The notes beneath the pieces were generated by a model. That model did no database searches. It was not told where the DNA came from and was given only the letters and a program-made list of their open reading frames with translations. A stretch of 64,000 nt of DNA from an uncultured bacterium (GTDB lineage Bacteria; DUMJ01), in the NCBI GenBank assembly GCA_937958695.1, contig CALGNK010000014.1:46030-110029 (forward strand), read 5' to 3'. Shown here piece after piece: positions 35,407 through 43,769 of the stretch (its first letter is position 1; each line of letters opens with the position of its first letter). The translations under genes and the position numbers were made by a program.

Positions 35407-36271
35407 ACCAGTTAATAATATTCTGCAAGAATTTCTTATTAGTATAGAGGTCTATAAAGTCGGTTTGATTGTTATAGCAGTCATTAGCAAATACATTTGC
35501 TTCCCCTATTGCTACAACCTTACCTGAACCTACCTGAGCTACTGCTGCCACAACAATACTAGTTACCCTTTCTTTAGCTTCTGGAGTCTTTATCCCAGCT
35601 CCTATACTATTTCCATTTAGCTCTCTAGATAAGCTATCCGAGACATAGGCACTAGATGATGCATAGGCTATGGCTGTTCCTGGATTTTGAACAGTTAAGG
35701 AACATCCAGTTATGTAAGCTAGTGTAGTTAATCCATTTGTAGTTGGATGAGATACAAAGTTTTGAATTAGAGGCCAATAATTTTTCCCATTGTGGTTATT
35801 TGTATTATCGTATACCGTATTATTATTGAATGTTATTCCTGATCCTAGTGCAATAGAAAGTGCGTTTAGATTGGCATTTGCAGCATTACCATATCCACCC
35901 CATTCGCCCATCATAAGAAGTTTTCCACCAGCCTTTACAAAGTCAACTATTGCCTGTTTTTCGCTAGAGCTGTATGCCTGGAATGGTGCTGGAAGTATAA
36001 CCACTCCATAGACAGAAATAGATGGATTAAATCCAGCAGTCGATGCCCTATTCACTGTATAACCCATTCCTTGAAGGGTTGTGACAAGTTTTCCATAGAA
36101 GGCATTAAAACCATACCCATCGAAATTATTCTCATTCTGATGGGCATCATCTATAAGAACTACTTTAGGTATAGGTGTACAAGATGGGATACAGGCGCAT
36201 CCTCCAAACTGTCCAACCCCAAAGGCTACTATAAGTAAAAGTAACCCCAGTTTTGCTACTAAACTTTTCAT
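35405..36271 (-). CDS. Secreted/lipoprotein with glutamine-amidotransferase-like (DUF4350) domain
   Basis: 288 residues. The signal region LGLLLLIVAFGVGQFGGC ends with Cys25, which may be lipidated; the same GQxGGC-type ending occurs in the C11 peptidase at 28625. The rest is a single alpha/beta domain (VVLIDDAHQNENNFDGYGFNAFYGKL, VVILPAPFQAYSSSEKQAIVDFVKAGGKLLMMGEWG), like the ThuA/DUF4350 class-I amidotransferase-like fold without a catalytic Cys. Likely binds a carbohydrate or peptide outside the cell. Monocistronic. Confidence 0.8.
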   Translation of the reverse strand: MKSLVAKLGLLLLIVAFGVGQFGGCACIPSCTPIPKVVLIDDAHQNENNFDGYGFNAFYGKLVTTLQGMGYTVNRASTAGFNPSISVYGVVILPAPFQAYSSSEKQAIVDFVKAGGKLLMMGEWGGYGNAANANLNALSIALGSGITFNNNTVYDNTNNHNGKNYWPLIQNFVSHPTTNGLTTLAYITGCSLTVQNPGTAIAYASSSAYVSDSLSRELNGNSIGAGIKTPEAKERVTSIVVAAVAQVGSGKVVAIGEANVFANDCYNNQTDFIDLYTNKKFLQNIINW

Positions 36272-36452
36272 TTGAAACCACCTCTTCTTAAGTTTTTAAG
36301 TAGCCTTAGGACATATCCGAGTAGAAAATACAATAAATTAAATAAAAATAGATATGTCTTAAAAACTAACTTTACCTCCATAGTATCACATATAAAATAA
36401 AAGTCAAGCAATAAAAATTTTACAGACTTTCTCATTGGACAGAGTTACCCCC

Positions 36453-36480
36453 TTGACAGATTACCAAATTGTGTTATCAT
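36453..36480 (+). promoter_or_regulatory. Promoter of the fur/zur-znuACB operon
   Basis: TTGACA at 36453-36458, a 16-base spacer, and TATCAT at 36475-36480. The operator repeat begins on the last two bases of the -10 box. Confidence 0.85.
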
Positions 36481-36507
36481 CTAAATGAAACTAAATTTCA
36501 TTTAGAT
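36479..36507 (+). promoter_or_regulatory. Fur/Zur-type operator, perfect inverted repeat
   Basis: A perfect 12-base inverted repeat, ATCTAAATGAAA (36479-36490) and TTTCATTTAGAT (36496-36507), separated by CTAAA. It covers the end of the -10 box and the transcription start, so a bound repressor would block the operon it precedes. The Fur-family gene next to it is the natural ligand. Confidence 0.85.
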
Positions 36508-36520
36508 GTTTAAATGAGAA

Positions 36521-36943
36521 ATGGATAGGACTAATGAGATATTGAAAAGCATAGGGGAGAAGTGCACTGAACAGCGTAGACTTATACTAAAAGCCATCTT
36601 AGAATTGGCAAAACCTGTTAGTGCTGATGAGGTTTATGAATATCTATCTGATACGAATAGTGTAGGACGCACTACTGTTTATAGGACTCTTGAGCTCTTT
36701 GAACAGAAGAAGCTTGTAAGAAGAGTTATCTTTAGAGATGGAATTATGAGGTATGAATCTACACATCTAGGGCATCACCACCACCTTATTTGTCTATCCT
36801 GTGGAAAAGTCTTTCCTATTGAAAGTTGTACTATAGTATCTTTGGATGAGTCTATAATAGATGAATTTGATTTTTTAGTTACAGAGCATTTTTTAGAGTT
36901 ATATGGCTATTGTAAAAACTGTAGAAAGGGTGAAAAGAAATGA
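36521..36943 (+). CDS. Fur-family regulator, probably zinc-responsive (Zur)
   Basis: 140 residues. The winged helix has TEQRRLILKAILELAKPVSADEVYEYL and VGRTTVYRTLELFEQKKLV. Metal sites: the His cluster GHHHHLICLSCGKVFP plus CKNC near the C-terminus, giving the structural CxxC pairs. It starts the operon before znuA (four-base overlap), so it most likely senses zinc; Fe or Mn sensing cannot be ruled out from sequence. The leader is short, about 35 bases. Confidence 0.93.
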   Translation: MDRTNEILKSIGEKCTEQRRLILKAILELAKPVSADEVYEYLSDTNSVGRTTVYRTLELFEQKKLVRRVIFRDGIMRYESTHLGHHHHLICLSCGKVFPIESCTIVSLDESIIDEFDFLVTEHFLELYGYCKNCRKGEKK

Positions 36944-37797
36944 GGTTAATTCTTATATCTTTACTTTTGTTTCTCTTATTCGTTCCCTTATTAGCTAAGG
37001 ATAAGATCAATGTAGTTGTGAGTTTCTATCCACTCTATGACTTCACTAAGAACATAGGGAAAGAGAAGGTTAATGTAACAGTTATTATACCTTTTGGCGT
37101 TGAACCTCACGATTGGGAACCGACTCCTAAAGATATTAGTAAGATTCTCAATGCAGACCTATTTATATACAATGGAGCTGGCTTAGAACCTTGGGCTGAG
37201 AGATTAGTAAAAGATGTCAAGAATAAAGGTATTGTTGTTATAGATATGTATAAGGCAATTGGTGCTAAAGGAGAAGATCCTCACATATGGCTTGATCCTG
37301 TCTTGGTTAAGGCACAGCTAAAAGTGATAAAAGATGCGCTTGTAAGAATAGATTCGAAAAATAAATCATACTATGAGTCTAATTACAAAAGTTATCTGAA
37401 AAAGATAGAAGCTTTAGATAGAGAGATAAGAAATACCTTAGCTAGATGTAAGAAAAAAATAATTGTAACATCTCATGATGCCTTCTCTAGATTTGCAGAG
37501 CGTTATGGACTTATACAAGTTCCTATGACTGGAGTTACCCCTGAGGCTGAGTCAAACCCTAAAGATCTAGTAGAAGTGATAAAAATCATAAGAGAAAACA
37601 AGATTGAGTATGTATTTACCGAACCTCTTATATCACCCAAACTTGCCCAGTCTATCTCTAGGGAGACCGGAGCAAAGGTATTGGTTTTAGACCCCATAGA
37701 GGGATTAAGTGAAAAGGAGATAAAATTAGGTAAAGATTACATATCTAAGATGAGAGAAAACCTTAAGAATCTTAAGCTTGCCCTTGATTATGAATAG
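36940..37797 (+). CDS. znuA: Zinc ABC transporter substrate-binding protein ZnuA-like
   Basis: 285 residues with a signal peptide (LILISLLLFLLFVPLLA). The cluster-9 metal-binding fold is shown by FGVEPHDWEPTPKDI (His), GEDPHIWLDP (His) and ITSHDAFSRFAERYG (His), with Asp/Glu in VLDPIEGLSEKE. The His-rich flexible loop of many ZnuA proteins is missing, so Mn or Fe transport is possible, but the Fur/Zur context favours zinc. It overlaps the regulator (ATGA) and the ATPase gene by eight bases. Confidence 0.92.
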   Translation: MRLILISLLLFLLFVPLLAKDKINVVVSFYPLYDFTKNIGKEKVNVTVIIPFGVEPHDWEPTPKDISKILNADLFIYNGAGLEPWAERLVKDVKNKGIVVIDMYKAIGAKGEDPHIWLDPVLVKAQLKVIKDALVRIDSKNKSYYESNYKSYLKKIEALDREIRNTLARCKKKIIVTSHDAFSRFAERYGLIQVPMTGVTPEAESNPKDLVEVIKIIRENKIEYVFTEPLISPKLAQSISRETGAKVLVLDPIEGLSEKEIKLGKDYISKMRENLKNLKLALDYE

Positions 37798-38491
37798 GAT
37801 ACTAGAAGTTAGAAACTTATATTTTAAATATAGAAATGATTTTGTCTTAGAAGATATCTCCTTCTCTTTAGATAGGGAGGATTTTTTTGGTATTATCGGA
37901 CCTAACGGTTCTGGTAAAAGCACCTTATTGAAGCTTATCGTTGGCATCTTGAAACCTACCAATGGAGAGATAAAAGTCTATACAGATAAGATAAGTTATA
38001 TACCGCAGAGAATTGCTTCTATGTATCATATTTTCCCTGCTACCGTTGAAGAGATTGTTGCATTGGGAAGATTGTCCGATGGCATCTTAAGAAGATTTTC
38101 AAAGAAAGATGGAGAGTTGATAGATCAAGCATTAGAATTAGTTGGACTTAAAGAGTTTAAGGATAGAAAGATTAGTGAGCTTTCTGGAGGACAACAGCAG
38201 AGGGTTCATATAGCTAGGGCTATAGTAAGTAATCCAGAACTTTTGATACTAGATGAGCCTACCACAGGGGTAGATGTTGCCAATCAAGAAAAGTTTTATA
38301 AATTACTGGATCATTTAAACAAGAATATGCATATAACTATTATTATAGTATCTCACGATATAAGTAGTGTAGCTAATGAGGTTTCTACGATGGCTTATCT
38401 AGACAAAAGATTACACTTTATAGGGAAACCTAGGGACTTCTTTAAAAAGATTCTTTGGCCTATAGAGATCGAAGATTTATTAAGGAGATAG
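37790..38491 (+). CDS. znuC: Zinc ABC transporter ATP-binding protein ZnuC-like
   Basis: About 233 residues from ATG 37790, whose start overlaps the znuA stop. Walker A GPNGSGKST, signature LSGGQQQR, Walker B LLILDEPTTGVD and the switch His in IVSHD are all present; the length and the IPQR-type Q-loop fit metal-chelate importers. No C-terminal His-rich tail. Drives uptake by the adjacent permease. Confidence 0.94.
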   Translation: MNRILEVRNLYFKYRNDFVLEDISFSLDREDFFGIIGPNGSGKSTLLKLIVGILKPTNGEIKVYTDKISYIPQRIASMYHIFPATVEEIVALGRLSDGILRRFSKKDGELIDQALELVGLKEFKDRKISELSGGQQQRVHIARAIVSNPELLILDEPTTGVDVANQEKFYKLLDHLNKNMHITIIIVSHDISSVANEVSTMAYLDKRLHFIGKPRDFFKKILWPIEIEDLLRR

Positions 38492-38493
38492 TT

Positions 38494-39288
38494 ATGGATA
38501 TATTTCGATATACCTTTATGCAGTATGCGCTTATAGATGGTATCTTTATTGGTATTCTATGCCCTTTGATAGGAGTTTTTTTGGTCTTAAAAAATCTTTC
38601 CCTTATTGCTGATGGTGTAGCACACTTTTCTTTTGGCGGAATAGCTCTAGGCATAATACTTGGTCTTAGTCCAAATGTTATGATACTAGTTTTTTCATTT
38701 ATGGGTGCCTTATTGATAAACTATATAGTTAAAAGGTCAAAACTTTATGGAGATACCGCTATAGCGATACTACTATCAGCAGGATTGGCTTTAGGGATAA
38801 CTGTTATAAGTATTGCTAAGGGAACAAATTTTAATATAAATTCTTATCTTTTTGGAAGTCTTTTGACTATAGACAAGAATGATCTTACCATCACCCTCTC
38901 TTTTGGTATACCTGTAATAATCTTAACTTTACTCATATATAGGTCTCTATTATATATTACCTTCGATGAAGATTCGGCGAAGGCTAGTGGATTGCCGGTA
39001 GGGATGTTAAATACATTCCTTTTTTTGATAGGAGCCATCACTGTAGCTATAACTATAAGGATAGCAGGTATACTCTTAGCCTCTGCCCTTATAGTTATTC
39101 CAGTTGCTACTGGTATGCAAGTATCTAAGAGCTTCAAAGGAACAATTTTATCATCTATGATTATTGGTATTATATCAGTTATCTTGGGATTATTTCTCTC
39201 TTATTATTTGAATATAGCTCCTGGAGGAACTATAGTGCTTGTAAATGTTTTAATCTTCCTAGCGAGTCTTTCTCGGTTCTTTTACTAA
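38494..39288 (+). CDS. znuB: Zinc ABC transporter permease ZnuB-like
   Basis: 264 residues from ATG 38494, three bases after the znuC stop with AAGGAG upstream. The ABC-3 family pattern is clear: CPLIGVFLVLKNLSLIADGVAHFSFGGIALG, then eight or so membrane helices and the coupling-loop sequence FDEDSAKASGLPVG. The final 30 bases overlap, tail to tail, the converging MFS gene. Confidence 0.94.
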   Translation: MDIFRYTFMQYALIDGIFIGILCPLIGVFLVLKNLSLIADGVAHFSFGGIALGIILGLSPNVMILVFSFMGALLINYIVKRSKLYGDTAIAILLSAGLALGITVISIAKGTNFNINSYLFGSLLTIDKNDLTITLSFGIPVIILTLLIYRSLLYITFDEDSAKASGLPVGMLNTFLFLIGAITVAITIRIAGILLASALIVIPVATGMQVSKSFKGTILSSMIIGIISVILGLFLSYYLNIAPGGTIVLVNVLIFLASLSRFFY

Positions 39289-40524
39289 GAATACCATTAT
39301 TAGAAAACCAATAAATGCTAGGACAAATGCGATAGAAAACATAGATTTATATCCCAATTTATTGGCTAGAATACCTCCTATTATTGGAGCTGTAAAGCTA
39401 AAGGGTCCTATTAGTGTATTTGATAAACCTACATATACGGGCCTAAGTTCTATAGGGGCAAATTCTGTTAAAAGCGCCATTCCAGAGGTCATAAATGTGC
39501 TATAGTTTATCCCTAAGAATATGAATGCTAGATAAGCAGTTAAAGGAGTAATACCTAATATAAGCCCTAGATAACCTAATAGGAGAGACAAAATTCCTAT
39601 AGATAATACTAGCTTGTGCCCTTTTATATCACCTAAGGGTCCTACTAAAAAAGTTGATACCGTCTGTGACCCTAAGAGAAATGCGCTAAATATCCCTGCA
39701 TAATCATCCCCAAGGTTAAACGCCTTAAGACTATATATTGTATAGAAGCCTATCCCCATACTTCCTAATGCTGAGAGGATCCTCCCAAGTATATATAGTG
39801 TAAAGTTTCTGTCCGCTTTTAAGATGTCTGGTAGACTCTTTATATACTGAGCTAAACTTAAGTCATCGGAATCTAATACTAACTCAGGCTCTTTAGCCAA
39901 AGCTATGAAGAGATAAGATAATCCTAAGGCGATACTAGCACTTATAAAGCAGTAGAAGAAGTTATAGGGGAAATTATATATCTCTAGAAATCTTCTTGCT
40001 ATAAAAGATGCAAATATCCCCAGAACTCCACCTATACCAAATCCTACTGAGAAAAGTGTTCCACGCTTAGTAGGGGGCATAATCTTTGCTATATAGTCTA
40101 GCCAGGCAGGATAGAGAATACCTCCAGTAAGAGCAGCAATAAATACTAGAAACAGAGAAATATATAACATTAGAGAGGGATTTGAATTGGCTATTAATAT
40201 TAGTAATAACCCAATGATTAAATAGGGAAGTCTTTCACCTATAGTCCATTTTATAATAAAATCTAATTTTCTAGGGAGTTTTGCTATCATCCTTGCTCCA
40301 ATTATGCTTGGTATAGCCCAGCCGAGATTTGTTATGGCAGGTAAAAGTCCTATATGTATATTACTACCACCTAAATTTTTAATAAGAACAGGAAAGATTG
40401 TAGAAAGTGAATAGAATGTTGAACCCATACTAAAGAATGCCATATCTAGACTATTAACTATAAAATTTCTTCTGTAGTATCTAGCTACAAAATTTTCTAC
40501 AGCTTTTAGGTCTCTATCTTGCAC
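39259..40524 (-). CDS. MFS transporter
   Basis: About 421 residues. GTG 40524 has GAGGG six bases upstream; TTG 40527 is adjacent and in frame. Twelve hydrophobic segments, with the loop PPTKRGTLFSVGFGIGG and GPLGDIKGHKLVLSIG as the MFS motif. It overlaps the radical SAM gene end by 19 bases, so it is the last gene of the minus-strand cluster; it may export the product made by that cluster. Tail overlaps znuB. Confidence 0.9.
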   Translation of the reverse strand: MQDRDLKAVENFVARYYRRNFIVNSLDMAFFSMGSTFYSLSTIFPVLIKNLGGSNIHIGLLPAITNLGWAIPSIIGARMIAKLPRKLDFIIKWTIGERLPYLIIGLLLILIANSNPSLMLYISLFLVFIAALTGGILYPAWLDYIAKIMPPTKRGTLFSVGFGIGGVLGIFASFIARRFLEIYNFPYNFFYCFISASIALGLSYLFIALAKEPELVLDSDDLSLAQYIKSLPDILKADRNFTLYILGRILSALGSMGIGFYTIYSLKAFNLGDDYAGIFSAFLLGSQTVSTFLVGPLGDIKGHKLVLSIGILSLLLGYLGLILGITPLTAYLAFIFLGINYSTFMTSGMALLTEFAPIELRPVYVGLSNTLIGPFSFTAPIIGGILANKLGYKSMFSIAFVLAFIGFLIMVFLVKEPRKTR

Positions 40525-41888
40525 CAATCGCCCTCAGCGAACCTTAGTGGAACCCTTTTGTTTAGTTTATATCCTATTAACATGCTCCAAAGACTTGGGA
40601 TACCTTGTCTTATTAATCTTTTGAGCCTTCCATAGAATGATATATAAGCCTTAGCTATCAGCCATCTTGCCTCTCTAGGTGTAAGATGTTCTAATCTAAA
40701 AACGTTATATCCTCCGTCATACAACGACCAGTTTTTATTTATAAGTACTGACTTTACCTCTTCAAACAGAGCGGTACCTGGATATGGAGTTAGAATAGAA
40801 AATTGTGCTATATCTGGGTCTAACTTCTTGGCATAGTTTATAGTTCTTTGTATCATTTCTTTTGTTTCTTCCATAGCTCCAATAATAAAGCTTCCCATGA
40901 CCTTTATCTTATTTTTATGTAGTATGTTTATAGCCTCTTTTGCCTTTTCTACTACAAGTCTTTTCTTAAAACTGTCAAGGATTTCTTGATTGGCGCTTTC
41001 AAATCCTATAAAGACCATATAATTACCAGCTTTAGCCATAAGTTCAACCATCTTCGGATTATTTAATATCCCTTCTACCCTTGAAAATGCCCACCATTTA
41101 AACTTCCATCCGAGCCTAAGAATCTCTTCACAAAGTTCAGTAACCCTCTTTGGGTTTAGAGTAAAATTATCATCGAAGAAGGCTATTGCCTTATAACCAT
41201 ATTTTTTATGGAGGATTTCTAATTCTTCTATTATGTTATTTACGCTTCTACTTCTCCATTCTACCCCAGAGAATGCAGACGCAGAGCAGAAACTACAGTT
41301 AAATGGACATCCTCTAGATGTAACAAGGGATGTTGCATAAGTTCCATCTAACTTTGCAGTATATCTGTCCATAGGTAGTAGGTTTCTTGCAGGGAATGGT
41401 AGAGAGTCTAAGTCTTTTATTAATTCTGCATTTGGATTTCTTATAAGCTCTCCATCTTTAATATATGAGATCCCTTTTACATCACTTATGTCTTTTTTCC
41501 CTTCTAAAGCCCTTATTAAGTCTAACAGTATATATTCTCCTTCTCCTCTCACCACATAGTCTATAAATCCGGTCTCTAGAGTTTCTTTATCTAGGAAGGT
41601 TGTATGTGGTCCTCCTATAACTACTTTACAATCTTTAGCCTTTGCATATTTAGCAATATTGATAGCTAAAGGGTATCTGGTGGTATCGGTAGAGATACCT
41701 ACTATGTCAAAGTCCTGGTAAGGGATACTACTAATTTTTATTGTTTCTACATTTAGGTCCAAAACTTTTACCTTATATCCTTCTTTTTGCAAGACTCCAG
41801 CTATATATCCAACACCTAAAGGAGGATATTTTAGCCCAAGTCTATGATAATAACTTGCCATTGGCGGATTTACTAAAAGTATCTTCAT
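40506..41888 (-). CDS. B12-binding-domain radical SAM protein (BchE-like)
   Basis: About 460 residues from ATG 41888 (strong purine-rich SD). The N-terminal Rossmann domain MKILLVNPP...LGVGYIAGVL is the cobalamin-binding type, without the DxHxxG histidine. The radical SAM cluster is CPFNCSFC, Cys194, Cys198 and Cys201. A C-terminal SPASM-like domain is not seen. Such enzymes alkylate or methylate lipids, sugars or antibiotics. Neighbours: dTDP-sugar reductase, nucleotidyltransferase, M24-like protein, MFS. Product unknown. Confidence 0.93.
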   Translation of the reverse strand: MKILLVNPPMASYYHRLGLKYPPLGVGYIAGVLQKEGYKVKVLDLNVETIKISSIPYQDFDIVGISTDTTRYPLAINIAKYAKAKDCKVVIGGPHTTFLDKETLETGFIDYVVRGEGEYILLDLIRALEGKKDISDVKGISYIKDGELIRNPNAELIKDLDSLPFPARNLLPMDRYTAKLDGTYATSLVTSRGCPFNCSFCSASAFSGVEWRSRSVNNIIEELEILHKKYGYKAIAFFDDNFTLNPKRVTELCEEILRLGWKFKWWAFSRVEGILNNPKMVELMAKAGNYMVFIGFESANQEILDSFKKRLVVEKAKEAINILHKNKIKVMGSFIIGAMEETKEMIQRTINYAKKLDPDIAQFSILTPYPGTALFEEVKSVLINKNWSLYDGGYNVFRLEHLTPREARWLIAKAYISFYGRLKRLIRQGIPSLWSMLIGYKLNKRVPLRFAEGDWCKIET

Positions 41889-42727
41889 ACATCCTTCCCC
41901 CTTAAAAATTCTTCCATTGCCAATTCCCAACTCCTAGCATAAAATATCCCTTCTAATTCTAGGATATAATTTTCTAGAGGCGTATATTTAGGTCTCTTAG
42001 CTAGAGTTGGATACTCGTTACTCTTTATAGGAGTGACTTCCACCTTTAGTCCTAAACTTTCTACTATAAATTTAGCCTCTTCAAACCTAGAAGCCACTCC
42101 TTTATTTGCACAGTGATAGAGTCCATAGGCTCTCTCTTTGGCAATGTTTAATAATGCCATTGCCAGATCATACGTATATGTTGGAGAACCAAACTGGTCA
42201 TCTACAACCTTAAGAATCTTTTCTCCCTTAGCTCTTTCTATTATCTTTTTTACAAAGTTGTCTCCATCTCCATAGAGCCAACTTGTCCTTACTATACTGT
42301 AACTCTTTGAAAAGCTCTCTACAAAATATTCACCCTCTAATTTGCTTTTGCCATAGGTGTTTATAGGGTTGGGTTTATCAAATTCGATATATGGAGTCTC
42401 TTTTTCCCCATCAAAGACGTAATCAGTACTTATGTGGATAAGATGTATATTATACTTCTCACAGACTATTGCTAGATTTTTGGGACCTAAGGCATTAACT
42501 TTATAAGCCCTGTCTTTTTCTCTTTCACATAGGTCTACATCTGTAAGTGCTGAACAGTTTATAACCACTTCTGGTAAATAGGCCCTTATTATCTCTTCTA
42601 CCGCTTGTCTTTTGGTAATATCTAATCTGGTATGTGATATAGGATAAATATCTATATCGTTTTTAAAAAAGACTTCTATTACCGCTTTACCTAATTGTCC
42701 ACTAGAACCAGTTACTAGTACCCTCAA
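41885..42727 (-). CDS. rfbD: dTDP-4-dehydrorhamnose reductase (RmlD family)
   Basis: 280 residues. SDR fold with VTGSSGQLGKAV at the N-terminus, HISTDYVFDGEKETPY and the catalytic Tyr-Lys in YGKSKLEGE. Family RmlD makes dTDP-L-rhamnose. rmlB and rmlC are not adjacent; the nucleotidyltransferase next door may supply the activated sugar. Junctions with both neighbours are ATGA overlaps. Confidence 0.9.
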   Translation of the reverse strand: MRVLVTGSSGQLGKAVIEVFFKNDIDIYPISHTRLDITKRQAVEEIIRAYLPEVVINCSALTDVDLCEREKDRAYKVNALGPKNLAIVCEKYNIHLIHISTDYVFDGEKETPYIEFDKPNPINTYGKSKLEGEYFVESFSKSYSIVRTSWLYGDGDNFVKKIIERAKGEKILKVVDDQFGSPTYTYDLAMALLNIAKERAYGLYHCANKGVASRFEEAKFIVESLGLKVEVTPIKSNEYPTLAKRPKYTPLENYILELEGIFYARSWELAMEEFLRGKDV

Positions 42728-43767
42728 CTATCTATAGCCTCTCTAGGAATTTGGCAAAAGACTCCATCAACTATATAACTTTCTTTTAATATCCTTGAAT
42801 TATCTCCAATTATAGACCTAACTATTGTAGCAGATTCTTCAATGTGGACATTGTTCCAGATGATAGATCCCTCTATCTTGGTTCCTTTTTCTATCTTTAC
42901 AGAATCACCTATAAACGAAGGTCCTACAATAGTTACTCCTTCTTCAAGTTCTACCCTATTACCAATAAATACACTACCAAAGAAGTTTGCCTTGTCTATA
43001 TGAGTGTTAATACCTATTCTTACATTATCTGTGAATAATTCCCCATAATGTGGTATCTGTAGCTTACCGTCTCCTATGTCACTGTGGACCTTTTTATAGT
43101 CGGTTATGCTTCCTATATCCATCCAATAGCCACTGGAAAGATAGCCATATAGCGGTGCCTGCTTCTCCATAAGGTTAGGAAAAAGTTGCTTCCCAAAGTC
43201 ATAGAAACTTCCCTCTGGGACTTCTTTTAAGACCTCTTTTTCTAATACATAAATACCTGCATTGACAATAGGACTGAACACCTTATCTTTTGGTGGTTTT
43301 TCTAGGAATTTCTGAATCTTTCCATCGCTATTTAAAGAGACAACACCATACTTTGTAGGATCATCCACTATTGTAACAGCAAGTGTTACCAGTGCACTTC
43401 TCTTTTTGTGAAAAGCTATCATCTCTCCGATATTTATATCGGTTGCTATATCTCCACTTATAACTACAAAGGTATCAGGAAGCAGTTCTTCTACCCTTTT
43501 TACTCCTCCAGCTGTGCCTAAGAGGACCTCTTCTTCTGAATATGTGATATTTACTCCAAAATCTTTGCCATCTCCTAAGCAATCTTTTATTTTTTCTCTT
43601 TTATAGTGTAGGTTTATTATAATATCTGTAATCCCGTTAGTTTTTAAAAGGGATATGATTCTAGTAATTATAGGTCTATTACCCAATGGAACTAGTGGTT
43701 TAGGTCTTATATATGTAAGGGGACGTAGCCTAGTCCCTTCGCCAGCCGCCATAATAAATGCCTTCAT
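42724..43767 (-). CDS. Sugar-phosphate nucleotidyltransferase with left-handed beta-helix tail
   Basis: 347 residues. The pyrophosphorylase motif MAAGEGTRLRPLTYIRPKPLVPLGN is at the start, then GVNITYSEEEVLLGTAGGVKR. The last 100 residues are hexapeptide repeats (FIGDSVKIEKGTKIEGSIIWNNVHIEES). Similar proteins make dTDP-glucose, GDP-mannose or UDP-glucose from the sugar 1-phosphate; the next gene, RmlD, suggests dTDP-glucose. Cytoplasmic. Confidence 0.92.
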   Translation of the reverse strand: MKAFIMAAGEGTRLRPLTYIRPKPLVPLGNRPIITRIISLLKTNGITDIIINLHYKREKIKDCLGDGKDFGVNITYSEEEVLLGTAGGVKRVEELLPDTFVVISGDIATDINIGEMIAFHKKRSALVTLAVTIVDDPTKYGVVSLNSDGKIQKFLEKPPKDKVFSPIVNAGIYVLEKEVLKEVPEGSFYDFGKQLFPNLMEKQAPLYGYLSSGYWMDIGSITDYKKVHSDIGDGKLQIPHYGELFTDNVRIGINTHIDKANFFGSVFIGNRVELEEGVTIVGPSFIGDSVKIEKGTKIEGSIIWNNVHIEESATIVRSIIGDNSRILKESYIVDGVFCQIPREAIDS

Positions 43768-43769
43768 CT

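Noticed and set aside
38455..38493. Longer N-terminus for znuB
   Set aside because: It overlaps znuC; ATG 38494 has AAGGAG at proper distance and matches the family start.
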